Part shown: piece after piece, positions 55,070-63,716 of the stretch
How positions within the stretch are numbered: the first letter of the stretch is position 1
How the letters are laid out: each line of letters opens with the position of its first letter
Assembly (NCBI GenBank): GCA_019636335.1
Contig: JAHBXR010000004.1
Coordinates: 186,001-250,000 of the forward strand
Direction of reading: 5' to 3'
DNA: 64,000 nucleotides
From: Pirellulales bacterium
GTDB taxonomy: Bacteria > Planctomycetota > Planctomycetia > Pirellulales > JAEUIK01
Notes under the pieces: generated by a model
What the model was told of the DNA's origin: nothing
Database searches by the model: none
Seen by the model: the letters and a program-made list of their open reading frames with translations, nothing else
Program-made: the position numbers and the translations under genes

Positions 55070-57976
55070 TCAGGCCCACGCCTCGACCTCGGACCAGTTG
55101 CGGCCCGATTTCAGATCAACTTTCAGGGGAACGTCCAGAGCCAGCACGCTGCTCATGTCACGCTCGACGAGTCGTGCCAGCGGCTCGAGCTCGCGCGACG
55201 GAACCTCGAAGACCAACTCGTCGTGAATCTGTAACAGCAGCTTCGCGGAGAATCCCTCTGCGGCAAGGTGCCGGTGGACCGTGATCATCGCCTGTTTGAT
55301 CAGATCGGCCGCCGAGCCTTGGATCACCGTGTTGATGGCGGTCCGCTCGGGGAGATTCCGCTGGCGGCCGGGTTGCGGTCGAACACCGCTGATCGCCCGA
55401 CGCCGCCCCATGATGGTTCTAACATACCCCTTGCCCCGGCATTCTTCCAGTAGATTCGTGAGAAATTCATCCACGCCGGGGTATCGGGCGAAGTACGCAT
55501 CAATAAACGCCGCCGCCTCTTCCGGCGAGACGTCGATCTGTTTCGCCAGCCCAAACGCGCTCTGTCCGTAGATCACCCCGAAGTTCACCGCCTTCGCCTG
55601 GCGACGCATCTCCGGCGTGACCGACTCTTGCGGCACGTTGTGTACCTGCCCCGCCACCAGCGTGTGAATGTCCTCGTCGCGCTGGAACGCCGCGCACAGC
55701 GTCTCATCGCGCGAGAAATGCGCCAGCACGCGCAGTTCGATCTGCGAGTAATCGGCCGCCAGCAACAACCAGTCGTCGTGCCCCGGCAAAAACGCCGAAC
55801 GGATCTCGCGCCCCGACTCGTTGCGAATCGGAATATTCTGCAGGTTGGGATCGCTCGAGCTGAGCCGCCCCGTCGCCGCGACGACCTGATTGAACGACGC
55901 GTGTACCCGACCCGTGCGCGGATTCACCATCGCCGGCAGGGCATCGACGTAGGTGTTCTTCAATTTCGAGTACTGTCGATACTCGATGATCTTCGCCGGC
56001 AACTCGTGCTGCCGCGCCAGTTCTTCCAGCACGTCGGCATCGGTGCTGGGGCCCGTCTTCGTGCGCTTCAACGTCGGCAACCCCTGCTCGGTGAACAGCA
56101 CCTGCTGCAACTGCTTGGGCGACGCGATGTTGAATTCGTGGCCAGCAAGCTGATAAATCGCCCCCTCGAGCGTCGCCAGCCGCTCGCCGTATTGTCGACT
56201 CAACTCGGCCAGCCGCGCGGTATCGATCCGAATGCCGTTGAATTCCATCTCGGCCAGCACTTCGATCAGCGGCATCTCGAGCTCGCGAAAGATCGGTTCG
56301 AGATCTTGCTCGACCAGCTTGCCCGCGAGGATCGGTTGCAGACGCAGCGGCACGTCGGCATCCTCGGCCGCGTAATCGGTGATGAGTGACACTGGCACTT
56401 CGTCCATGCGCTTCTGCTGTTTGCCGCTGCCGATCAACTCCTCGATGCGAATCGTGCGATGCGCGAGATAACGCTCGGCCAACTCGTCGAGATTGTGATT
56501 CCGCTCGCCCGACTCGAGCAGGTAACTCGCCACCATCGTGTCGAAAGTAAGCCCCCGCAGGCACACGCCCGCCGCGCGCAGCACGAGCAGATCGTATTTC
56601 AGATTCTGTCCCAGCTTGCCGATCGCGGGGTTTTCGAAGATCGGCCGCAACGCCTCCAACGTCTCGTTGCCATCGAGGCATGGCTCGCCGTGCGGCGCGC
56701 ACACCGGCACATAATACGCCTCGCCCGGCTCCCAGGCGAAGGAATACCCCACGATGTCCGCCTCGGTCGGGCGCACGCTGGTGGTCTCGGTGTCGACCGA
56801 GACCAACTTCTGCCGCGACATCTCGGCCACGAGCTGCGCGAGCGCTTCCGGCGTGGCGACGGTGTGATAGTCGGCCTCCCACGTCGAGCCCCTCTCCTCA
56901 TCCGACAGACTGCGCACGCGTTCGGCAAAACTGTGAAAGCCCCAGCTCGTGAAGTGCGACAGGATCTCGGGCGCGTGCAGTTGTCCCGCCCGGCCGGCCG
57001 ACCAGTCGATCGCGATCGGCACCTGGCGATCGAGCCGCACGAGCTCGCGACTCAGCAGCGCCTGCTCGCGATGATCCTTCAGCAACTGCCGACGCTTGGC
57101 GGCGCTGATCTCGTCCGCCCGTTCGAGCGCGGCATCGAGCGTGCCGAACTTTTCCAGGACCTCGGCGGCCGCCTTCGGGCCGATGCCCGGGATGCCCGGC
57201 ACGTGATCGACCGAATCTCCCACCAGGGCCTGAAAGTCGACCACCTGCTCCGGCCGCACGTGCCAGTCGGCCGCCAGCGCCGTGGCGTCGTAGACCTGAT
57301 CTTTCCGCACGTTGTAGACGCAGACGCGGTCCTCGATCAGTTGCCGGCAATCCTTGTCGCTCGTGACGAGCCGGCACTCCCCTCCCGATTCGGAGGTGAT
57401 CCGCGCCACCGTCGCCAGGATATCGTCCGCCTCGAACGACTCGAGCTCGAGCACCGGCACGCCGAAGGCCGTCAGCATCTGCCGGATCTTGGGCAACTGC
57501 GGCACCAGTTCGTCGGGCATCTCGGCGCGATGCACCTTGTAGTCGCCGTACAACTCGTGCCGGAACGTCGGCCCCTTCATATCGAACGCGGCGAACAGAT
57601 AGTCCGGCTTCTTCGTCTCCAGTAGAAAGAGGATGTCGCGGGTAAAGCCATACACCGCGTTGACCGCCTCTCCCTGCGGGCTGGTCATCGTCGGAATGGC
57701 ATGGAACACCTGAAAGATCAGGGCGTTCGCATCGATGATGTAGACCGTCTTGCCCGTCAAATCCCCAGGGCCGGTGCCATCCCCCTCGGCCCCGATCGGC
57801 GCCCCTGCGGAAGTCGCCCGGGTGGCTGGCGGCGCCCCACCGGCGTACCCGATCGCCGCAGGTGGGGTAGCAGGCTCGACGACCGAGACTGTAGCTCGCG
57901 AGCGCTTCTTCGGGGGTGGGGCCGGAAGATCGTCATCCATTCCGGGCAGCGAGACTTGGCGGCGGCGGTCGTTCAT
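55070..57976 (-). CDS. polA: DNA polymerase I (PolA)
   Basis: 968 residues from ATG 57976. After an Ala/Pro/Lys-rich leader of about 75 residues, the 5'-nuclease domain starts at VYIIDANALIFQVFHAIPTM, with SFEADDILATVARI, LVTSDKDCRQLI and VGDSVDHVPGIPGIGPKAA. The 3'-5' exonuclease domain (about 390-570) keeps its acidic DTET motif (KLVSVDTETTSVRPTEA), so proofreading is likely intact. The polymerase domain has LLAADYSQIELRVLAHFSRD (motif A), RRQAKAVNFGVIYGQSAFGL (motif B) with the Phe that excludes dideoxynucleotides, and LLQIHDELVFEVP (motif C). The in-frame extension to 58342 is not polymerase-like. It acts in repair and Okazaki fragment maturation. Confidence 0.96.
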   Translation of the reverse strand: MNDRRRQVSLPGMDDDLPAPPPKKRSRATVSVVEPATPPAAIGYAGGAPPATRATSAGAPIGAEGDGTGPGDLTGKTVYIIDANALIFQVFHAIPTMTSPQGEAVNAVYGFTRDILFLLETKKPDYLFAAFDMKGPTFRHELYGDYKVHRAEMPDELVPQLPKIRQMLTAFGVPVLELESFEADDILATVARITSESGGECRLVTSDKDCRQLIEDRVCVYNVRKDQVYDATALAADWHVRPEQVVDFQALVGDSVDHVPGIPGIGPKAAAEVLEKFGTLDAALERADEISAAKRRQLLKDHREQALLSRELVRLDRQVPIAIDWSAGRAGQLHAPEILSHFTSWGFHSFAERVRSLSDEERGSTWEADYHTVATPEALAQLVAEMSRQKLVSVDTETTSVRPTEADIVGYSFAWEPGEAYYVPVCAPHGEPCLDGNETLEALRPIFENPAIGKLGQNLKYDLLVLRAAGVCLRGLTFDTMVASYLLESGERNHNLDELAERYLAHRTIRIEELIGSGKQQKRMDEVPVSLITDYAAEDADVPLRLQPILAGKLVEQDLEPIFRELEMPLIEVLAEMEFNGIRIDTARLAELSRQYGERLATLEGAIYQLAGHEFNIASPKQLQQVLFTEQGLPTLKRTKTGPSTDADVLEELARQHELPAKIIEYRQYSKLKNTYVDALPAMVNPRTGRVHASFNQVVAATGRLSSSDPNLQNIPIRNESGREIRSAFLPGHDDWLLLAADYSQIELRVLAHFSRDETLCAAFQRDEDIHTLVAGQVHNVPQESVTPEMRRQAKAVNFGVIYGQSAFGLAKQIDVSPEEAAAFIDAYFARYPGVDEFLTNLLEECRGKGYVRTIMGRRRAISGVRPQPGRQRNLPERTAINTVIQGSAADLIKQAMITVHRHLAAEGFSAKLLLQIHDELVFEVPSRELEPLARLVERDMSSVLALDVPLKVDLKSGRNWSEVEAWA

Positions 57977-58362
57977 CGTTCTGAATACGGCTCGTCTAGG
58001 GACGGAAACAAGGGGGTACGGAACGAGCCGCGTGGCGTCCGGCAAGCACTTGCGAACCGATCCTAGGGGGCATGCGCGCGGGGTGTCAAGCAGCCGGCTC
58101 CCCCTACAACCCGACGCGGAACAGCCTCGACCGTGGCACACGGCGTCAATTTCGTTGACACTCGGATCTGGGCTGTTTACGATCGACGTAGGTCGTTGAT
58201 AGCGTTGATGTTTGGCTCGCCGCGGCGCCTTGGCGTCCCGCGCGGCCAGCCAGCGTCCATCTTGGCGAGATCTCCGTCGGAACAGAGACCGCCCCAACGC
58301 GTCGATTTTCTCGCGCAGGCACGCAGTCTTGCTGCGCCGCAATTCGAGGCTTCGAGATCACC
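57977..58362. other. 386-bp divergent region, polA / coiled-coil gene
   Basis: Holds the best consensus promoter of the window (58155-58183, plus strand). The remainder, including the side facing polA, has no recognised feature; open frames crossing it lack conservation signs. Confidence 0.4.
58155..58183 (+). promoter_or_regulatory. Sigma-70-type promoter of the coiled-coil protein gene
   Basis: TTGACA (perfect -35), exactly 17 bases, then TACGAT (-10, 4/6 including the key A and T). It leads to a leader of about 170 bases before the ATG at 58363. Confidence 0.55.
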
Positions 58363-59763
58363 ATGGCAGCCAGCGAAAACCAGGGTCTACAGATTGCCCT
58401 GATCGTCTTCGTGATCCTCACGATCATCCTGACCGTGACGACATTCATCTTTTACCGCCAGGCGGACAGCTACCGCGTGCAATCGGAAAAAGATAAGGCC
58501 GACGCCGCCACGGCGAGCACGAATCAGCGCGCTGCCGAGAGCGAGAACGCCGAGCTGAAAAACATGCTCGGCTTCGAGCCGACCACGAAGGTCGACGAGT
58601 TGAAGACGACGTTTGCCAACGACATGAAGGCCTTCGCCGGCACCTTCCCCCCCGAACGACAATTCTACCGCCCCGCGCTCGAGTACCTCGTCACGTCTCT
58701 GCGCGACACCCAGACCAGCCTGGCCGATGAAAAGGTCGTCACGACCGATCTCTCGACGCGCAACGAAACCCGCGAGCAAACCAAGGAAACGCAAATCGCC
58801 GAGCATCGCGCCGCCGTCGAGCAGGCCAAGAGCGATGTTTCGAACGTCACCGCCGAATACCAGCAGGATCGCGAGAAGCTGCAGCGGCAGAATGCCGACC
58901 TCGCGCAGCAAAAGGCCAAGTCGGACGAAGACTTGAAAAACCTCCGCGCCCAGCTCGCCGCCGACGTGAAGAAGCTGACCGACGAACTGCACGACACGCG
59001 CCTGCTGCTGGCCGACACTCAACGCAAGCTCGCCGACTTGACGAATGAAACCTTCGCCACCGCCGACGGCCGCATCATCGACGTCAATCAACGCAGCGGT
59101 ACCGTGTGGATCAATCTGGGCAGCCAGGACGACCTGCGACAACAAGTCACCTTCAGCGTCTTCGGTCCCGATGAGCACAACGTCAACCGCACCAAGCGCA
59201 AGGGCAGCATCGAGGTGATCGCGATCCTGGGCTCGCACATGGCCGAGGCCCGCATCGTCGACGATAGCGTGACCGATCCCCTCTTGCCGGGAGACAAGAT
59301 CTATACACCGCTGTGGCACCCGGGCCGCATGGAACGCTTCGCCCTGGCCGGCTTCATGGATCTGGACAACGACGGCTCGAGCGACCGCCAGATGGTCCGC
59401 GATCTGATCACCATGAGCGGCGGCAAGATCGACGCCGAGGTCGACGACGCGGGGGTCCGCACCGGGCAGATGTCGATCGACACCCGCTTCCTCGTGATCG
59501 GCGCCGAACGCGACTCCGTCAATGCCGAGTTGGGCAGGATTCAAGGCGAGGCGACCAATCTGGGCGTCGAGAAAATCACCCTCGACAAGTTCCTCGACCA
59601 CATCGGCTGGAAGGACACGAAGCGTCTGCTTCGCTACGGGGTGACCGAACCGGGGCGTTTCTCGCCCGGACCTGCCGATGGTGGCGCACCCAGTTCGTCA
59701 GGGAACGTCACCGAGCGTTTCAAGAAACGTCCACCGCGCTCGAAGCCGGTGACCACGCCGTAG
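58363..59763 (+). CDS. Membrane-anchored coiled-coil protein, unknown function
   Basis: 466 residues; I do not recognise a named family. Residues of about 8-31 are one membrane segment (LQIALIVFVILTIILTVTTF), with the body outside or in the periplasm. Residues 32-230 are long coiled-coil heptads rich in Lys/Glu/Ala/Gln. A globular part of about 200 residues follows: GRIIDVNQRSGTVWINLGSQDDLR looks like the start of a beta-barrel seen in MreC-like or secretion-linked proteins, then IEVIAILGSHMAEARIVDD and PGDKIYTPLWHPGRMERFAL. The last 40 residues are Pro/Ser-rich. The layout (short N-terminus, single helix, coiled coil, beta domain) is like MreC, but sequence signs of MreC are weak. A consensus promoter lies upstream. 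Confidence 0.78.
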   Translation: MAASENQGLQIALIVFVILTIILTVTTFIFYRQADSYRVQSEKDKADAATASTNQRAAESENAELKNMLGFEPTTKVDELKTTFANDMKAFAGTFPPERQFYRPALEYLVTSLRDTQTSLADEKVVTTDLSTRNETREQTKETQIAEHRAAVEQAKSDVSNVTAEYQQDREKLQRQNADLAQQKAKSDEDLKNLRAQLAADVKKLTDELHDTRLLLADTQRKLADLTNETFATADGRIIDVNQRSGTVWINLGSQDDLRQQVTFSVFGPDEHNVNRTKRKGSIEVIAILGSHMAEARIVDDSVTDPLLPGDKIYTPLWHPGRMERFALAGFMDLDNDGSSDRQMVRDLITMSGGKIDAEVDDAGVRTGQMSIDTRFLVIGAERDSVNAELGRIQGEATNLGVEKITLDKFLDHIGWKDTKRLLRYGVTEPGRFSPGPADGGAPSSSGNVTERFKKRPPRSKPVTTP

Positions 59764-59775
59764 CGATCTCGCGGC

Positions 59776-60261
59776 CTACAGTCCGGCTCGCGACGTCGTT
59801 CCGCTCGACGGCCGACGGCGCTCGTTCGTCGTCTCGCGCGACACGACCCCCGGCTCGGCAAAGAGCCGATCCCGCAGCGACGCATAGCGCCCCTGTTGCG
59901 ATTTGAGCGCCGGCCCCAGGCTGGCGGCTTCAAACCGCTCGGGTTCGAGAAATAACCGTGCCGGATCGGCCAGGCGTTGCTGCCGGGCCAATTGATCGAG
60001 CAGCCGCCGGCTGGCATGGTCGAGCCCGTGCGCCCGGCACAACGCTCGAAACAGGGCCCGTGGGTTGTTCTGCTGCCGACCACTTCCGGCACGTACCTGA
60101 CGTGCCCACAGCGCCAACGCGGCCAATCCCGCCACGGCCAGCGTCAGCAGCACGAAATGGGTCGCATTCCAGCGGCTACCCCCGCCACCGACCTGACGCG
60201 TCAGTTGCTCGAACCAGCCGATCCGCGCCCAAAGCAGGCTCGATCCCAGCAGCTCATTCAT
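59776..60261 (-). CDS. Small single-pass membrane protein, unknown function
   Basis: 161 residues from ATG 60261. One membrane segment (HFVLLTLAVAGLAALALWA, about residues 35-53), then a basic cytoplasmic part with NPRALFRALCRAHGLDHASRRLLDQLARQQ and ADPARLFLEPERF, a helical layout. The gene starts inside the 3' end of the HEAT gene with an 8-base overlap, so the two are translated together and may form a complex. The C-terminal 30 residues are Arg/Ser-rich. No known domain. Confidence 0.7.
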   Translation of the reverse strand: MNELLGSSLLWARIGWFEQLTRQVGGGGSRWNATHFVLLTLAVAGLAALALWARQVRAGSGRQQNNPRALFRALCRAHGLDHASRRLLDQLARQQRLADPARLFLEPERFEAASLGPALKSQQGRYASLRDRLFAEPGVVSRETTNERRRPSSGTTSRAGL

Positions 60262-61879
60262 GGGCGGGCTCCTCGATCTGCTGGCCGTTGCCACCGGGCG
60301 TAAACTCGAGCGGCGTGCTGAAACATTGCAGGCTCCGCTCGGCAGCCTCCTGCACCAGCGGACTCGAATCGGCCAGCGCCGCTTCCAGGGCCTGCTGAGC
60401 CGCCGGAGTCACGCTCTGAGCCAACGCCGTCGCCGCCTCGATCCGCACGACGTAATCCTCGTCTTCCAAAAGCTCGATCACCGCTTCTTCCACCTCGGAC
60501 ACCACGCCGATCGTGCTGGACACGTCGATCGCCCGCAAACGCCTCGTGCGGGCGGGCGAATTCAACTCCTTCAACAATAGCGGTACCGTGTCGAGGTCCG
60601 CCTTGCGCACCAGCATGCCCGTGCTGTGCCGCGCCCGCTCGTCCAGCGTGTCGTACGCCGCCATGAAACGCGGGAAAGAAAATTCCCCCAGATTTTCGCG
60701 CGCCGCCTGTTGGACTACCGCGTGCGGGCTGTCGAGCAGATCGATCAAATGCTGCAGCGCCCCGGGCACACCGCGGCTGCGTAACTGACGCGCCCCCTGC
60801 GCCTGCACCTCGGGATCGAAGTCTCCCAGCGCGGCCAGCGCCAACACGTCGGCGTCGGGACCCGAGAATTCGGCCAGCGCCATCGTGGCCGCGCGACGGC
60901 CGAGCGGCTTTCCCTTGACGAGCAAATGCTCGATCACCTGGAAGACGCGCGTGCGATTCACGCCCGACCAGAGCAGCAACTTCATCGCGTTCTGCTGGCC
61001 GATCTCGTCCAGCCGATCCAGCGCCGTCCCCTCGAGATCGAGCCACGGAAACAGCTCGATGCGTTTCAAGTTCTGCTGGGCGACGGCCGACGAGTCATCG
61101 CCGACCTTGTCCAGCAGATGCTCGACGAACTTGCGATCCGAGCGCCGCGCCAGCACGTTGAGCACCGCCAGCGGCGGACGGGGATCGTCGAGGAAGCTGA
61201 GAATCAAGCGGCTGACGCCGCCGTGATGGTTTTCGGCCAGGGCATCGATCAACGGCAGATAGCTGCTCTGGTGCGGCTCCATCAAGATCTGCTTGAGGGT
61301 CGCGTTCTCGCGATGCACCAGGATCAGGAAGGCGTCGAGCACCTCGCGGCGCTGATGACGCGAGTAGCGTCGCACGGCCGGCTCGAGGCTCCCCACCACG
61401 TTGCGGCGCACGACCTGCGGATCGCGGCGGTTGCCATAGTCGCGCGGCGCGGCCAGCTCTTCGTACAGCAGCTCGGCCAGCTCGAGCACCGTCTGCGCCG
61501 CGCGATCGGCGTTCGGATTGCTCGTGTCTTCCAGCGCTGCCACGAGCTGCCCCATCAGGCTGTACTCGCGCTGCCAGACGATCGCCTTGCAGGCGTTCTC
61601 GAACAATTGCGTATCGCGACTGTTGATCGCGTCGCGTAGCGCTTCGAGCATGCGGCCGGGACGCTGCTCGATGATGCCCCGCCAGCGGCCGTCGACCGTG
61701 TGCAGCCGCTTCAGAATCTCGCGCTGCGCGACGGGACTGTGGCGATCGAGCAGCGCGCGCAGCGCCCCCGATTGGATCGACCAACGGCGCGAATCGAGCG
61801 CCGGCATCAAGGCGCGTGTCGCGGCCTCGTTGCGCGTCTTGGTCAGCAATTCGAGCGTGGTCTTGAGACCTTCACTCAC
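60254..61879 (-). CDS. HEAT-repeat protein, unknown function
   Basis: 541 residues, almost all alpha-helical repeats of about 35-40 residues: ALDSRRWSIQSGALRALLDR, ALGDFDPEVQAQGARQLRS, LLDSPHAVVQQAARENLGEF, LLEDEDYVVRIEAATALAQ and ALADSSPLVQEAAERSLQCF are typical HEAT/PBS units, with Asp-x-x-Val-Arg/Gln-x-x-Ala cores. It forms a solenoid for protein binding. No catalytic motif or signal peptide, so it is likely cytoplasmic and could bring its partner to the membrane via the small membrane protein encoded by the overlapping gene. No clear ribosome binding site was identified before the ATG. Confidence 0.88.
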   Translation of the reverse strand: MSEGLKTTLELLTKTRNEAATRALMPALDSRRWSIQSGALRALLDRHSPVAQREILKRLHTVDGRWRGIIEQRPGRMLEALRDAINSRDTQLFENACKAIVWQREYSLMGQLVAALEDTSNPNADRAAQTVLELAELLYEELAAPRDYGNRRDPQVVRRNVVGSLEPAVRRYSRHQRREVLDAFLILVHRENATLKQILMEPHQSSYLPLIDALAENHHGGVSRLILSFLDDPRPPLAVLNVLARRSDRKFVEHLLDKVGDDSSAVAQQNLKRIELFPWLDLEGTALDRLDEIGQQNAMKLLLWSGVNRTRVFQVIEHLLVKGKPLGRRAATMALAEFSGPDADVLALAALGDFDPEVQAQGARQLRSRGVPGALQHLIDLLDSPHAVVQQAARENLGEFSFPRFMAAYDTLDERARHSTGMLVRKADLDTVPLLLKELNSPARTRRLRAIDVSSTIGVVSEVEEAVIELLEDEDYVVRIEAATALAQSVTPAAQQALEAALADSSPLVQEAAERSLQCFSTPLEFTPGGNGQQIEEPAHE

Positions 61880-62130
61880 GTTCGTGCAGCTCGCGAGAAA
61901 AGATATTCGGCGTCATCCGCACACGTGGACGACCGCAGAAATCTAGGACAAGCCGAGCGCAAAGCCAGCCGCCGACCAGATGTTACTCTCCGCGTGCCGA
62001 CTTGCTTTTCGTCTCCCGGCAACGGACACTGGAAGGTAGGAGTTGCCGCCACGCGCGACGCAAGTCGAAGCGGGCTTATGAGTTCGCGTTCTCCGACCCA
62101 CCGCTCCCCCCGCGACACCGAGTTCCGATC

Positions 62131-62385
62131 ATGCCGAATGCTCCCACCGCGCCAGATCTGCTGAATCGCGAGTTCTTGCAGATTCGTGCAAAGCTACTGG
62201 AGCTGGCTGCCGCCTTCGACCGCATTGGCCGTGCGCCGGGGAGCATTGTCGACGATCCGCGCCTCGTGCAAGTCCACCGGGCGCTCGAGATTCTGAACAG
62301 CGAAAACCCGCATCGCGCCGAGCAGATCCAGCAGATCTTCTCCCGCGAGTATGATCCCGCGTGGCGCGAACAGTTTGGTCTCTAA
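62131..62385 (+). CDS. Small conserved-looking protein of 84 residues
   Basis: 84 residues from ATG 62131; the frame is open upstream to 62002 but that part is unlike a protein start. The sequence is helical (FLQIRAKLLELAAAFDRIGRA, VQVHRALEILN, HRAEQIQQIFSREYDPAWREQF), charged, and without signal peptide. No family recognised. It precedes the TatD-like gene by 63 bases on the same strand, and may be co-transcribed with it. The clean start and regular helix pattern favour a real gene. Confidence 0.7.
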   Translation: MPNAPTAPDLLNREFLQIRAKLLELAAAFDRIGRAPGSIVDDPRLVQVHRALEILNSENPHRAEQIQQIFSREYDPAWREQFGL

Positions 62386-62448
62386 GCAACGCGCTCCCAT
62401 CCCTTTTCGACTCCACCACGATTCACGAGCGAACGACAGACCTGCCTC

Positions 62449-63282
62449 ATGTACTACCTCGATCCGCACATTCACATGGTCTCGCGCGTGACCGACGACT
62501 ACGAGACCCTGGCCAAGATGGGCTGCGTCGCCATGAGCGAGCCCGCCTTCTGGGCCGGCTTCGACCGGGGTAGCGTCGATGGCTTTCGCGACTACTTCCG
62601 CCAGCTCACCGAATTCGAGCCGCAACGCGCCGGCTGGTATGGCATCGAGCACTACACCTGGCTCTGCATCAACGCCAAAGAGGCCGAAAACGTCCGCCTC
62701 TCGCGTGAAGTCATCGCCATGATTCCCGAGTTCCTCGATCGCCCCGGCGTCCTCGGCATCGGCGAGATCGGGCTGAACAAGAACACCCGCAACGAGGCCA
62801 CGATCTTTCTCGAGCACATCGATCTGGCCATGCGGACCGATGAACAGATCCTGATTCACACGCCCCACCTGGAAGACAAGTACCAGGGAACCAGGATGAT
62901 TCTCGATATGCTCACCGGCGATCGCCGCATCGATCGCAGCCGGGTGCTGGTCGATCATGTCGAGGAGCACACGATTCGTCCCGTGCTCGACGCCGGCTTC
63001 TGGGCCGGCATGACGTTGTATCCCGTCTCGAAATGCACGCCCGAGCGGGCCGTCGACATGATCGAGTTGTACGGCCCCGAGCGCCTGCTGGTGAATTCCG
63101 CTGGCGACTGGGGGCCTTCAAAACCGACCGCCGTCCCCGATTTCATTCTCGCCATGCGCAAGCGCGGTCACAGCGAAGCGGCCATTCGCCGCGTGGTCTA
63201 CGAGAACCCGCTGCAGTTCTTCAGCCAGAGCCGCAACTTCCGCTTCAAACCGCCGGAAGTGCCCGAATTGGCCGGCCTCTAA
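62449..63282 (+). CDS. TatD-family metal-dependent hydrolase, EboC-like
   Basis: 277 residues. TIM-barrel metallohydrolase of the TatD group: DPHIHMVSR (first metal pair His-x-His, residues 5-9), GVLGIGEIGLNKNTRNEATIF (Glu), ILIHTPHLEDKYQGTRMIL (His), VLVDHVEEHTI (His) and LLVNSAGDWGPSKPT (Asp). The pattern TDDYETLAKMGCVAMSEPAFWAGFDRG and the closing RVVYENPLQFFSQS fit the EboC branch, whose genes elsewhere sit in ebo clusters that export natural products. No other ebo gene is in the window, so the name is not certain. It could instead be a general DNase-like TatD, but those have a different N-terminus. Confidence 0.85.
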   Translation: MYYLDPHIHMVSRVTDDYETLAKMGCVAMSEPAFWAGFDRGSVDGFRDYFRQLTEFEPQRAGWYGIEHYTWLCINAKEAENVRLSREVIAMIPEFLDRPGVLGIGEIGLNKNTRNEATIFLEHIDLAMRTDEQILIHTPHLEDKYQGTRMILDMLTGDRRIDRSRVLVDHVEEHTIRPVLDAGFWAGMTLYPVSKCTPERAVDMIELYGPERLLVNSAGDWGPSKPTAVPDFILAMRKRGHSEAAIRRVVYENPLQFFSQSRNFRFKPPEVPELAGL

Positions 63283-63712
63283 CCCGCATTTCTCATAGCG
63301 CAGGTTGCTTTCGTCGGGGCGCGGGCTGGGGTGAGGCAGAGGGGGGGTGGGGATGCAGGGGGCGGGCGTTGGTTGGCGGTTGTCGAAGGCTGTCGCGCCA
63401 CCCGTTGGCAGAGTTGATGCGCCGCCGGCGCAGACCCTCTTCGACGTAGCCCGCGGCGGCGTCAGCACCCGGCGGTTGAGTGTGCTCTTGCCCGCTCAGG
63501 GCGCCCCCGTCGCAGGCCGCTCGACTTCATGGCGCACGAGCAATGACCATGGTCAGTATCTTTCAACTAACAAAAACAACCAGGCTTCTCCTGGCGCACC
63601 AACGGCCCGACGCGGAGTGGCAGACAAGAGCTTTCTCGAACAGCCCTCAATCCCCATCAACAATCACTGGTGTGGCGAACTCGATTGATTGTCAGGTACG
63701 GGGCTGCCTGAT
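63283..63712. other. 430-bp convergent intergenic region with a decayed repeat
   Basis: Between the TatD-like gene and the end of the CPBP gene. It has a G-rich run near 63340 and the half copy of the palindromic element at its right end. No gene or RNA recognised. Confidence 0.45.
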
Positions 63713-63716
63713 CTAC
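63661..63716. repeat. Palindromic element, decayed right half (copy C)
   Basis: GTCAGGTACGGGGCTGCCTGATCTAC (63691-63716, written in two parts here: GTCAGGTACGGGG then CTGCCTGATCTAC) is a mutated form of the right palindrome of copies A and B. The 30 bases before it match the copy-B spacer at 15 positions, including GGC...TCGA in the same place. The left palindrome is missing. As in copy A, its outer CTA forms the TAG stop of the minus-strand gene. Confidence 0.6.

Noticed and set aside
60088..60106. GTACCTGAC-containing inverted repeat as a fourth copy of the palindromic element
   Set aside because: Only a partial match inside a coding region, with a different palindrome (GGCACGT ... ACGTGCC) and no second copy 30 bases away.
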